Positions 1-8,949 are shown, numbered from the stretch's first letter. The stretch is DNA of 64,000 bases from JANWYT01 sp034437555 (GCA_034437555.1 DAOTTQ010000086.1:1-64000), one strand, 5' to 3'. The notes: a model not told the origin generated them from the sequence alone. A program made the numbers and translations.

Positions 1-1447
1 TAAGTTGCCCAATCCATTTAAGCTTGTTCTCCTTTACATCTTCGAAACGTTCACCGTCGGCAACTATCCTATCTTTACCTATATTTGGTTTAAAGGAAAA
101 TGTCTTCACTTTTTTAGGAGATGGTTCAACTCTGAACTTAACATTTTCTAAAATTATGTTAAATTTTTTGTCGCTTGTCTTTGCGATCTCTAAAAATACG
201 AATTCTGTTTTATCCTCGGGTTTTAGTCTTACAGTATCACACATGGGCTGTATGCAAACATAATAGGTTTCATTTTTTTCATCTTCTAATATAGTTCCTA
301 ATTGCAGTATTTTCGCTTTATCTCCGTAAAAACCCCTGAGAGTTGTAAGCTCTGCAAATTTACTGTCAAGATTTTCCTCATTTAATTGTTTAGATTTAGC
401 AATACTAGATGATATTTTTTTATATTCTTTTTCAGCTTTTGTTTCTTGCGATTTATTATCTAATAGTTTATTTTTTTTGAAACTCTCTGCGACTTGTATT
501 TGGCTAGGGCCTAGTGTGAAGGACTTAGTCTCACCAAACCATGCTATGATATCTTGCTCACTCGCTTCACGACCCACGCCCTCCTCTTCAAGGAGAGCTT
601 TTATCTCCTCGGCAAATAGTGATACCAAATGGTCTTCTGCATCTTGAGGATGCACTTGTAAAAGACGCTGTGTAAGATATGCTGGGTCAAGCCCACGGCT
701 AAAGCGTGTAAGAATGCGATGTGTGTTTTCACGAATAACGGCAAAACCCTTCATAGCAACATTAGAAATTAGCCCTGCCGTTATTTCAGAAAATACCTTA
801 ATAACTGCATCAGCAATGTTCTCAAATTCAACTGTGTTCTTATCTACTACAGCAGTTCCCCCTTTGCTAAGAATTTCGATATTCAAAGCACCACAAGACA
901 ATCGGCGTCCATTTTCGTCTACAACTTTAACACACGTTTTAATCTTTTCTTTAATCTCTTCTTTAATCCCTTCAAATTCCGGTTCACCCGTATAAATCAC
1001 GATAAGACGAAGTTGGTGAGGGGTTGTTTTATCATTGGCAATCTCACAAATCACATCAATTGCCGTTTCTCCTTTTTTGCCATAAATGTCCCAGTCCAAT
1101 ATAGTAATGTCGGCACCCCGTGCCAGGTTTTTAAGGGTTTTAACGTCTTGTTCGAGGCGACTTTTATCAGGTCGCACGACCGAACAAATAATGCCTTTTT
1201 CTGCAAAACTTGAAATAACAGTGAGTGCATTAAGTAGGTGCGGATCATCGGAACCACTAGTGGGGGCATCAAGTGAGTGCGGATCATTGAGACCACTAGT
1301 GGGGGCACGCGTAGGGGTAGAAGATTCATCCTCCTTTTGCGATGGATCTGGTGCTTTAGGATAAGCTTGATCGTCAAACAGGACAACCGTTTTTAGAAAA
1401 TGCGCCACTACATTTTTTGAGCGTTCGTCGAAAGTAGTCACAATCAC
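1..1447 (-). CDS. Receiver-domain partner protein of a methyltransferase/GHKL-ATPase cassette (3' end outside window)
   Basis: The reading frame runs from a GTG at 1447 (a second GTG at 1441 has the better-placed GGGG) to the window edge without a stop, giving at least 482 residues. The N-terminal 200 residues carry the marks of a response-regulator receiver: an acidic pair D25/D26 after a hydrophobic strand, D118 in the string LDWD as candidate phosphoacceptor, T153 in IYTGE and K195 in ILSKGG. A poorly conserved insert (about 30-72) holds a tandem repeat. The remainder is lysine/glutamate-rich and shows no DNA-binding domain that I recognise; a CIQPMCD string lies near residue 400. It follows the ATPase gene by two bases, so the two are probably translated together. 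I infer that it is the phosphorylation target of that kinase and the effector or regulator of the cassette. The AT-rich 3' half differs from the rest of the window. Confidence 0.7.
   Translation of the reverse strand, partial: MIVTTFDERSKNVVAHFLKTVVLFDDQAYPKAPDPSQKEDESSTPTRAPTSGLNDPHSLDAPTSGSDDPHLLNALTVISSFAEKGIICSVVRPDKSRLEQDVKTLKNLARGADITILDWDIYGKKGETAIDVICEIANDKTTPHQLRLIVIYTGEPEFEGIKEEIKEKIKTCVKVVDENGRRLSCGALNIEILSKGGTAVVDKNTVEFENIADAVIKVFSEITAGLISNVAMKGFAVIRENTHRILTRFSRGLDPAYLTQRLLQVHPQDAEDHLVSLFAEEIKALLEEEGVGREASEQDIIAWFGETKSFTLGPSQIQVAESFKKNKLLDNKSQETKAEKEYKKISSSIAKSKQLNEENLDSKFAELTTLRGFYGDKAKILQLGTILEDEKNETYYVCIQPMCDTVRLKPEDKTEFVFLEIAKTSDKKFNIILENVKFRVEPSPKKVKTFSFKPNIGKDRIVADGERFEDVKENKLKWIGQL
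1232..1309. repeat. 39-bp tandem duplication within the receiver-protein gene
   Basis: Two adjacent 39-bp units (1232-1270 and 1271-1309) differ at only a few positions and keep frame. They encode two 13-residue copies of the APTSG...DPH type in the insert that splits the receiver domain after its first strand. In-frame length suggests a flexible linker that tolerates copy-number change. Confidence 0.85.
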
Positions 1448-1449
1448 CC

Positions 1450-4425
1450 CTACTGCGTTGTATGTGTTGGTTGAATAATAAAAGTAGTACCCTTCTTAGA
1501 ATAGGTTACATCTAATTGTAACTCAAAACCTTCTCTTTTTAACACCTCTTTAGAGATATATAAACCCATTCCACGTCCACCAGGTTTTCTGGTAAAGCCA
1601 AGTTCAAAAATGACTTCCTGGTCTCTAGCGGGAATTCCTGGCCCATTATCTGAAACAATAAAAGCGTTTGACCTTGCATCTAAAGTGACTTGTCTGGGAT
1701 GTACGCTATTCTCTAGCCAAAAGGTAGCATTATCTACCAAGTTAACAAAAACAGGATAAAACGTAGAAGGGAATCCCTTAATGGTCATTTCGCTAAAGGC
1801 TTCTGTAACTATAAGTTCTATTTCACGCTGTGCCAGTCGGTCTCTAAACACATCGTGAATATACTCAGCGATATTTGCTCCCTTAATTTCAATTGCAGAG
1901 CGATAAAGGCGACGGTGTAAAGGCGTAAACAAAGACAAATAGCCATCCAAGTGCGAAAAGCTATCTGCAATTTGGCGGTATACGGGCATTAACGATGCGT
2001 TCGAGTTCGCCCAGCTTTTTAGACGATTAAGACCTGTGCGAATGGCACGAATGGTATTTGAAAATTCATGGTTGATGATGTCGATCGACATTCCCAATTG
2101 CGTCAGTTCTAAATCCGCTTCAGCGCGTTCACGAAGCGCAATAATTTCTTCTTCTAAAGCACCTTTAAGCTCGGCACCGCTAATCAAAAAGCCATCTTCA
2201 TTTTTATACCACTGCACAGAGTCTATTTGTTCAATAACATACTTTAAGGTTTGCCGATATTCGCGTGCTTTGTTACTTAGCGACTCTTCATTCTGACGGC
2301 GAATAGCGTCAATATTTTCATATACACGACTGTCAAACTCAATGGCGTTAATGTCCATTTCAACCTGGGCAATGTTTTGTTTCATACCTTCACGAATTTG
2401 CTTTTCTAGGGCAGTTGCTCTCTCGTTTAGCTTCTCAAGTGCTGTTTTCATCGCCCCTAAATTCTCTTCAATATCAGACTTAGATTCCGAGATAATGTCA
2501 TCAACAAACTGCTTTAGTTGTTTTTTTCGGTCAACCTTCTGGTTTAACTCTGAGGATATTTCCGATGTCATTAGGCTAATATTGTTTTGTGCTACCTCAA
2601 ATACATCTTGTTCTAAACGCGATTGTTCTAAATGATATGCTTTCCAATCTCGTTTTAGTTGTCCATCTAAGCCAATATCTGCGGGCAATTCGATTGTATA
2701 TTGCTGGCGCAAGTCTCGCAGTTTTGAGTGGGCATTTCGCTCGGCACGAACTAATTGCTCTGCATCTACTTGCCCAACCGCGCTATCAATCTCACTTTTT
2801 AACTCATTAAGTATCGCATCTAATGATGCTTGAACAATCTCTTCTTTTGACTCTTCAAAAAAGCTGTCAATCTTTTGTCTCAATGACTCTCGTTTTTGTT
2901 TGCTTTGTTCCTCTTGTTGCTTTTTGGCTTCTTCGCGCCGTTTCTGTTCTTGCCGATTCTGTTTATATGCTTCTGCTTTTTCGCCTTTTTCGGTAAAGTA
3001 ATCCCTCGCTACTTCAATAAAAAAATTTATAAGAATGTCCCTAAACTCTCGAAACGCTTTATTTTCTTGAAAACCCTCACGACCTGCCTTTTCTTTTAGC
3101 CCTTCGTTATTTTTTTGCGTTAAGCTAACAGATGCCATCATCCGACGATAAGAGAAGAAATAATTACCTGCCCGCTTACTACGTCGTTCCTCAAACTTGA
3201 GAAAGTCTTCGTCAGTGCCACCGTAAGGCAACACACGGATATTGTCTTTATAGACATAAAAACCGCCAATAAGTTCCAACTTTTTTTGAAGACGAGCATA
3301 CTCTGTTTCTTGCAACGCACTCCGTTTCTTCTCACCTGGCGAATAACCCAAATGAAGTTCAAATGCACCGCATGCTGTTAATCTTTGTCCCAAGTTACGA
3401 TTCCAATTTATAACTTGGCTCTCGTATTTTTTACCATACACTTCAATTGTGCCAACAAATTGACCATATTCATCAAACCTGCCATGAATCTTGTGATCGG
3501 CTTCACTAAAATCTTCTCGGGTAAAAAACTCTCTTCCAGCAATCATCTCTACTGGTTGTCCGTCGTCATATTCCCGGTACTTAAACGATGTTCTTATTAA
3601 TGGTTCAGGTGCACGTGGAGACATCGTATTGCTGAACCCAAGCAGTTGCTTTCTTAATTGCGAATATTGTGTTGCTTTAATATCCATGTCTTCATCAAGG
3701 TCTGTTTGAAGCTCTTCTTTTGCAGGCAAAATATAAAAGTGTGTACCATGACCATTCCCTAATAAAGTGGGTACACCTAGCACATCTACCATTCCTTCAA
3801 TATCCAAATTAAACTTAGCCAAATCATCCAAAATCTGCTGACCTAACTCGGTTTCTAAATATTCCTCTTTTAGCAAGGTTACTGTATTTTGTCGCACGCT
3901 ATCAACCATCGCCAAAACTTCATCGTTGGTAGGAAGTGTTCCGCCCTTAAATATACGCACAGGAATGTCTATCTGGTCAATATTCACGCCTGGTGCTTCA
4001 AACAGCCCCCAATGTATAAAAGCTCCCACCAAATCACCTAAAACACCATCGAGATTTGCCCGTGTTAAGACAAGCAATTGAGATCCTATAACGCCAATCG
4101 CCAGTCGTCCAATCCCTTTTTCGCCCATAATCGGGCGAGGTCCTTTGTTGGCATCAACAGACGGCTTCGAAATACCCTTGCTAGACTTTACTTTACTTTC
4201 TGTACCAATAGTTAGCCATCGGTTTTCAAAATCATCCAGTGTCATCCCTAAGCCGTCATCACGTAAAACAAACAAACGATCCGACTTGAAATAATCTACC
4301 TGCACATGGTCTGCATAGGCATCGTGAGCGTTCTTAAACAGCTCACTAATGGCGGTTGGAATCCCTGCAATTTGTTGCCTGCCCAGCATGTCTACAGTAC
4401 GTGCGCGTGTTTTAAATTTAGCCAT
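1450..4425 (-). CDS. Dual GHKL protein: Hsp90/MutL-like ATPase fused to a histidine-kinase core
   Basis: The protein has 991 residues. An N-terminal GHKL ATPase is seen as ELFKNAHDA (N32), DDGLGM (57-61) and GEKGIGR (101-107), the arrangement of Hsp90/MutL/MORC-type ATPases. A long charged region rich in E, K, Q and R (about 480-780) looks like coiled coil. At the C-terminus a dimerisation box INHEFSN (H786) is followed by an N-box around N895 (NLVDNATFW), the G1 box DNGPGIP (926-932) and the G2 box GGRGMGLYI. That is a complete histidine-kinase catalytic core. There is no membrane segment, so it acts in the cytoplasm. The start overlaps the methyltransferase stop by 8 bases, and the receiver gene follows within 2 bases. 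Related Hsp90/MutL-like ATPases are known beside cytosine methyltransferases in restriction-type loci. The inferred role is to sense invading or unmodified DNA and signal by phosphotransfer. Confidence 0.85.
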   Translation of the reverse strand: MAKFKTRARTVDMLGRQQIAGIPTAISELFKNAHDAYADHVQVDYFKSDRLFVLRDDGLGMTLDDFENRWLTIGTESKVKSSKGISKPSVDANKGPRPIMGEKGIGRLAIGVIGSQLLVLTRANLDGVLGDLVGAFIHWGLFEAPGVNIDQIDIPVRIFKGGTLPTNDEVLAMVDSVRQNTVTLLKEEYLETELGQQILDDLAKFNLDIEGMVDVLGVPTLLGNGHGTHFYILPAKEELQTDLDEDMDIKATQYSQLRKQLLGFSNTMSPRAPEPLIRTSFKYREYDDGQPVEMIAGREFFTREDFSEADHKIHGRFDEYGQFVGTIEVYGKKYESQVINWNRNLGQRLTACGAFELHLGYSPGEKKRSALQETEYARLQKKLELIGGFYVYKDNIRVLPYGGTDEDFLKFEERRSKRAGNYFFSYRRMMASVSLTQKNNEGLKEKAGREGFQENKAFREFRDILINFFIEVARDYFTEKGEKAEAYKQNRQEQKRREEAKKQQEEQSKQKRESLRQKIDSFFEESKEEIVQASLDAILNELKSEIDSAVGQVDAEQLVRAERNAHSKLRDLRQQYTIELPADIGLDGQLKRDWKAYHLEQSRLEQDVFEVAQNNISLMTSEISSELNQKVDRKKQLKQFVDDIISESKSDIEENLGAMKTALEKLNERATALEKQIREGMKQNIAQVEMDINAIEFDSRVYENIDAIRRQNEESLSNKAREYRQTLKYVIEQIDSVQWYKNEDGFLISGAELKGALEEEIIALRERAEADLELTQLGMSIDIINHEFSNTIRAIRTGLNRLKSWANSNASLMPVYRQIADSFSHLDGYLSLFTPLHRRLYRSAIEIKGANIAEYIHDVFRDRLAQREIELIVTEAFSEMTIKGFPSTFYPVFVNLVDNATFWLENSVHPRQVTLDARSNAFIVSDNGPGIPARDQEVIFELGFTRKPGGRGMGLYISKEVLKREGFELQLDVTYSKKGTTFIIQPTHTTQ

Positions 4426-5488
4426 TAACAGACTCCATTTGTTGCTCTCGATAATGTTTCAGGAAATTCTCTCCAAACACTTTGGCAAGCAGTGGAGGAA
4501 CAGCATTACCAATTTGCTTTCCAGCAGACCTTAGAGTGCCTTCAAATATAAATTCATCAGGGAACGTTTGTAACCTAGCGGCTTCACGCGCACTAATCGC
4601 CCTATCTTGAGAGGGATGACCATAACGCCCATTTGAGATGCTCACACACTTTGTCGTTAAACAGTTAGCAGGTTTATCCCAATACATCCTGCCATATACG
4701 TCCGAGTGACCGTCATAGTCAGCATGGCACTTCAACCACAACTCTTTGGGCCAATCCTTACGCCCTCCACCTTCTGGTGTATGTTTCAAACGCTCTAGTG
4801 TGATGTTTTCCAATCGAGCTGCCTGATGATTGGGTATGTCGGGGTGCTTCTCGCCTTGTTCTAGTTCAGGCAAATCCCCAATGGCACCCTTGACAGTAAT
4901 AAAAGACGCTGCATTAGGATGGGTAGCTGAAGGTATCTTAATTTCATCTAATCGACTCGCAATGAAGACAAGCCGTCTCCGCCTTTGTGGCACGCCATAA
5001 AATCTAGCATCTATCACACTATGATTGGTCTTGTATCTATCCTCATGCTCTAGTTGTGCGACAAACTTATTAAAAGGAGTATCCTCATCATCAGAACTTA
5101 CTTGTTGCAAACCAGGCACGTTTTCAACAAACACAAATTCAGGTCGATATTCCTCTACAAAACGCCCAAACTCTTCAAGAAGTCTACGTCTAGCATCATT
5201 TGGGTCATTTTGCTTATTTTGTTTGGAATACGGCTGGCAAGGCGCACATCCTGAGAACAGAATGGCATGACCTGCTCTTCTCTCTTTTTCCACAAATTGT
5301 CTTAAATTTTCTACACTATATGCCAAAATATCGGCACACTCAAAATATGACTTGGGGAAATTGAGCCTGAAAGTACGAGCTGCATCTGCATCATTATCAA
5401 TAGCCCACACCACTTCCATTCCAGCTTGTTCAAACCCTTTACTCGTTCCCCCACATCCCGAGAAAAAGTCAAAAATTTTTATACCCAT
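4418..5488 (-). CDS. DNA (cytosine-5-)-methyltransferase
   Basis: A 356-residue C5 methyltransferase, which transfers a methyl group from S-adenosylmethionine to cytosine in a specific DNA sequence. All main motifs are visible: I (FSGCGG, 9-14), IV with catalytic Cys84 in PCQPYS, VI (ENV, 122-124), VIII (QRRRR, 169-173), IX (REAARLQTFP, 301-310) and X (GNAVPP, 327-332). The target-recognition region between VIII and IX is fairly short, so one recognition site is likely; the site itself cannot be read from the sequence. It is the first gene of the cassette and shares 8 bases with the ATPase start. No restriction endonuclease or Vsr gene is visible beside it, although the cassette continues beyond position 1. 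The start is an ATG with GGTGG about ten bases upstream. Confidence 0.95.
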   Translation of the reverse strand: MGIKIFDFFSGCGGTSKGFEQAGMEVVWAIDNDADAARTFRLNFPKSYFECADILAYSVENLRQFVEKERRAGHAILFSGCAPCQPYSKQNKQNDPNDARRRLLEEFGRFVEEYRPEFVFVENVPGLQQVSSDDEDTPFNKFVAQLEHEDRYKTNHSVIDARFYGVPQRRRRLVFIASRLDEIKIPSATHPNAASFITVKGAIGDLPELEQGEKHPDIPNHQAARLENITLERLKHTPEGGGRKDWPKELWLKCHADYDGHSDVYGRMYWDKPANCLTTKCVSISNGRYGHPSQDRAISAREAARLQTFPDEFIFEGTLRSAGKQIGNAVPPLLAKVFGENFLKHYREQQMESVNG

Positions 5489-5610
5489 TGGTTATATACC
5501 ACCAATTCAATTTCATTCTATTTACGCGAATTATTGTGCTTTTGTACGACGATTGTAGCACACTACTAGTTCACATGCCTATTATTAAATTCTGACGAAA
5601 AGTCACCGTA

Positions 5611-6684
5611 TTATGCCTGTTGGTGGTTTTCTCTGGCAATGGTGAGAGTGCGGTCGTGCCGCCCAAAAATCACCAATGTACAGCCCGCCCGTGCAATAAT
5701 GTCATGAGCAGGTTGGACGGTACTTGCACCCCCTTCGGCGTGCAATACCACATCTACGCGCTCATTGGTTTGAATATCGCCCACTGTGCGCCCATCTAAA
5801 TACGACTTCGGCTTTACCACCAGCTTTATCATGCTGTATTCTTCGCCACCAATAGTGAGTACCTGCGTAATTTCTACACCCAACGCCAAGCCCGCAAACA
5901 CGGGCGCAGAAATGCCCGACGAACTCAGAATACTTTCCACACTCATAAACTGTTGCATCTGCGCCCCTAGTGTTTCATCCCACACGCGCGTTACAATCCG
6001 CAAAGAAGGGCTAAGCTGGCGCACCTTCATAATCACTTCTAGGTTGGTGTGGTCATCGCCCGTACACGCCACAAACGCATCAGCAAAGCGCAAGCCCGCC
6101 TTCTCTAAAATCATGGTGGCGCGTCCGTCCCCACGAATAACAGGCACATCTAGCTCACCTAATACAAATACCGCTTCCTCGTCGGGGTCATTGTCTACTA
6201 CCACAATATCCACGCCCATCTCGGCTAAAACACGCGCCACGCGCAAGCCCACATGCCCCGCACCAAAGATAATAATGTGATTCCGATACGTACTCACAAG
6301 AGCCTCCTTCCAAGCGTCACGCCCAGAACGGTTAAAGAATAGGCGCACAAAGTCTGCCACACCATTCCCCACAATAAAAACAAAAATGACGGGTAGCCCA
6401 TACCAAAACACCATCAAATACCACTCGCTAGGGGCATCATACGGCGTTTCTAAAATCATCAGTTGTAGCATGATGTAGGGACGGTCTATCAGGGCAAGGT
6501 CACCCTTACCTGCCAGCTCATGAAGTTCACCATACGCAAAGCCCCCCACTAACGTTACTAAAAAGAACGCCAGAATGGGGCTTTGAAATTCACGCCAAAG
6601 GGCTTGCGAATCTTGCCAAAGGGCTTTTAGAAATCGCCCGATGCGATTACCTCTGCGCCGTAACGTAACCAAACGTGATGCCAT
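5611..6684 (-). CDS. TrkA-type NAD-binding membrane protein (ion-channel-like)
   Basis: A 357-residue protein with a hydrophobic N-terminal module (membrane segments near 35-52 and 90-115), a Rossmann RCK/TrkA_N domain starting at FGAGHVG (140-146) and a TrkA_C-like domain from about 270. The layout is that of prokaryotic K+ channel subunits in which NAD(H)- or nucleotide-binding RCK domains gate a pore. However, the pore segment lacks the TVGYGD selectivity filter; the matching region is an unusual stretch around LETPYDAPSEWY. Transport of K+ is therefore uncertain; it may carry another ion or act as a sensor. It is a single gene, divergent from the EF-G paralogue and separated from the methyltransferase cassette by 122 bases. 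The start has AAAGGA upstream. Confidence 0.75.
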   Translation of the reverse strand: MASRLVTLRRRGNRIGRFLKALWQDSQALWREFQSPILAFFLVTLVGGFAYGELHELAGKGDLALIDRPYIMLQLMILETPYDAPSEWYLMVFWYGLPVIFVFIVGNGVADFVRLFFNRSGRDAWKEALVSTYRNHIIIFGAGHVGLRVARVLAEMGVDIVVVDNDPDEEAVFVLGELDVPVIRGDGRATMILEKAGLRFADAFVACTGDDHTNLEVIMKVRQLSPSLRIVTRVWDETLGAQMQQFMSVESILSSSGISAPVFAGLALGVEITQVLTIGGEEYSMIKLVVKPKSYLDGRTVGDIQTNERVDVVLHAEGGASTVQPAHDIIARAGCTLVIFGRHDRTLTIARENHQQA

Positions 6685-6786
6685 ACGCCATCTGTCCTTT
6701 GGGATAAAAACTAACCGTTACACCTTTTTATCGTAACGCATCATTCCTCATAATCCTATGACAAAAACACCGTAAAAATGGGCATT

Positions 6787-6815
6787 TTGACAGGGGCTTA
6801 ATGGAGCGTTAAACT
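6787..6815 (+). promoter_or_regulatory. Sigma-70-type promoter for the EF-G paralogue
   Basis: TTGACA at 6787-6792 and TAAACT at 6810-6815 are separated by exactly 17 bases, 58 bases upstream of the start codon at 6873. Confidence 0.75.
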
Positions 6816-6872
6816 GTTTAATGAAATAGTGTTTTGTTTGAAAAATTAGACCCCGATTCAGGAGGCACTTTC

Positions 6873-8939
6873 ATGAAAGAATATACCACAGACAAGCTAC
6901 GCAACATTGTCCTTGTAGGGCATCAAAGCAGTGGCAAAACGTCACTCGTAGAAGCCATGCTCTTTAACACGGGCGCAATTACCCGCATGGGGCGCGTAGA
7001 AGATGGCACAACCGCTTCTGACTGGGAAGAGGAAGAACGCACCCGAAAAATATCTATTTCAACGTCTCTTGTTCAGCTTGAATTTCAAGACCACAAAATT
7101 AATGTGTTAGACGCCCCCGGCACCACCGACTTTGTAGGGGAAATAAGAAACGCCATGCGCGTTGCCGATGCCGTTGTGCTAGTGATAGATGCCGTCAGCG
7201 GTGTGGAAGTAGGGACAGAACTGGCAATGGAATATGCCCGTGAGTTTCAGCACCCCATCATTGTGGTTATCAATAAAATGGACAGGGAGAACGCCGACTT
7301 TGACCGCGCTTTAGGCGATTTACGCACTTCTTTCCCTAAATACAATTTTGTGCCTGTTATGCTCCCCATTGGTAAAGAAGCGGGCTTTAAGGGGGTGGCA
7401 GGTGCGCTCTTTCAAAAAGCGTATCTTGGGCGTGGCGAAACCCGTCAAGACCTTCCTGCGGATATGGCAGACAGCATTGCCGAAGCGCACCTTGCACTAG
7501 TAGAAGCCGCCGCCGAAGCCAATGACGACTATATGCAAAAATACTTTGATACAGGCGAACTGAGTGTAGAAGAAGTGCGTGATGGCATGAGGCAATTGGC
7601 GCGTTCTCACCTTCAAAGCACCGTCCCTGTATTTGTAACCAGTGGCACGCAAAATATTGGCGTTCAGCCCCTGATGGAAGCGTTTATTCATTATGTATTG
7701 CCCCCCAACCAACGCCGTGCGCGGATTTATCGTAAGGGCAAAACAGAACCCGAATACCTCATGCCCCCCCAAACCAATGAAGCCCCTCTCGCTGCCTATG
7801 TGTTCAAAACTACTGCCGATAAATTTGTCGGCACAATGAACTACTTCCGTATTTTTAGCGGTCTTATCTCATCGGATAGCCGTAACTGGAACAACACATC
7901 AGGGCAAGAAGAACGCTTTGGCACAGTGATGGAAATGCGCGGCAAAGAACAAATTAACGCGCCACGCCTGCACGTAGGCGATATTGGCGTGGTCGCAAAG
8001 CTACAGCACACCAAAACAGGCGATACCTTTGGCGATAAAGATAAAGACTTTGTGCTGGCAACCCCCCAATTTCCAGAGCCACTGTATAGCGTTGCCGTTA
8101 CACCACGCACCCAGCAAGATAGCTCAAAAATGGGGACAATCCTCACCAATCTTTGCACCGCCGACCCCACGCTTCGTTGGCGACAAGACCTCGCCACCAG
8201 GCAAATCATCCTAGAAGGTATGGGCGAATTGCACGTGCAAATTGCCTTAAAGCGTGCCGAAGCATTGGGTGTCAATATGAACGCCAATGAACCTCGCGTG
8301 CCTTATCAAGAGACCATCTCCCAAACCCGTGAAGCCACTTACCGCCACAAAAAACAAACGGGGGGCGCGGGGCAATTTGGCGAAGTCAGCCTGCGGATTA
8401 TGCCCTTAGACGATGGATTTGAGTTTGTGTCGCAAATTGTGGGGGGCGTGGTATCACATCCCTTCCAACAATCCACCGAAAAAGGCGTGCGTAGCCTGCT
8501 AGAAACGGGCGTTTTAGCGGGCTTCCCCATCAATGGCGTAAAAGTAGTTTTGTATGATGGCAAAGAACACGCCGTAGATAGCAAGGACATCGCCTTTCAA
8601 ATTGCAGGGCGCGAAGCCTTCAAAGAAGCCTTCCTAGAAGCCAGCCCCAGCCTGCTAGAACCCATTATGGACGTTAAAATCACTGTGCCAGACAGCCTGA
8701 TGGGAGACATTATGAGTGACCTAAACACACGGCGTGGACGGGTGCAGGGCATGGATACCAGCGGTTCAAAGAGTATCGTAAACGCCCAAGTGCCTCTTGC
8801 AGAGATGCTCCGTTATGGCAACGCCCTAAGAGCTATTGCGGGCGGGCGTGGCATTTATACCATGAGCCTCTCGCATTATGAGCGCGTGCCACAGCACCTT
8901 TTGGAACAAATTATTGCCGAGAACAAAGCCAGCGAATAA
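6873..8939 (+). CDS. Elongation factor G paralogue (EF-G2-like GTPase)
   Basis: A 688-residue translational GTPase of EF-G length and layout (G domain, domains II-V). The start at 6873 is preceded by a perfect AGGAGG seven bases away; an in-frame ATG at 6834 lacks this. Motifs: G1 GHQSSGKT (16-23), G3 DAPGTTDF (80-87) and G4 NKMD (134-137). In canonical EF-G the G3 box reads DTPGHVDF and switch I ends in RGITI; here the catalytic His is replaced by Thr and switch I reads RKISI. These differences match the second EF-G type carried by several bacterial phyla. A role in ribosome translocation or recycling under special conditions is inferred, with altered GTPase activity. It is transcribed alone, with its own promoter and terminator. 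It is not a close match to tetracycline-protection proteins. Confidence 0.85.
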   Translation: MKEYTTDKLRNIVLVGHQSSGKTSLVEAMLFNTGAITRMGRVEDGTTASDWEEEERTRKISISTSLVQLEFQDHKINVLDAPGTTDFVGEIRNAMRVADAVVLVIDAVSGVEVGTELAMEYAREFQHPIIVVINKMDRENADFDRALGDLRTSFPKYNFVPVMLPIGKEAGFKGVAGALFQKAYLGRGETRQDLPADMADSIAEAHLALVEAAAEANDDYMQKYFDTGELSVEEVRDGMRQLARSHLQSTVPVFVTSGTQNIGVQPLMEAFIHYVLPPNQRRARIYRKGKTEPEYLMPPQTNEAPLAAYVFKTTADKFVGTMNYFRIFSGLISSDSRNWNNTSGQEERFGTVMEMRGKEQINAPRLHVGDIGVVAKLQHTKTGDTFGDKDKDFVLATPQFPEPLYSVAVTPRTQQDSSKMGTILTNLCTADPTLRWRQDLATRQIILEGMGELHVQIALKRAEALGVNMNANEPRVPYQETISQTREATYRHKKQTGGAGQFGEVSLRIMPLDDGFEFVSQIVGGVVSHPFQQSTEKGVRSLLETGVLAGFPINGVKVVLYDGKEHAVDSKDIAFQIAGREAFKEAFLEASPSLLEPIMDVKITVPDSLMGDIMSDLNTRRGRVQGMDTSGSKSIVNAQVPLAEMLRYGNALRAIAGGRGIYTMSLSHYERVPQHLLEQIIAENKASE

Positions 8940-8949
8940 CCCCAACGCA

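Noticed and set aside
1086..1364. Plus-strand frame across the receiver gene
   Set aside because: It is a mirror of the real minus-strand gene and carries no family motif; the minus frame continues unbroken to the window edge.
1..5488. Assigning the left-edge cassette to a named phosphorelay defence system such as Detocs
   Set aside because: The kinase lacks the TPR region and the phosphorylase-type effector expected there, and a C5 methyltransferase is included, so the match is not supported.
6873..8939. Tetracycline ribosomal-protection protein
   Set aside because: The switch regions and overall layout fit the second EF-G type better; no resistance context is present.
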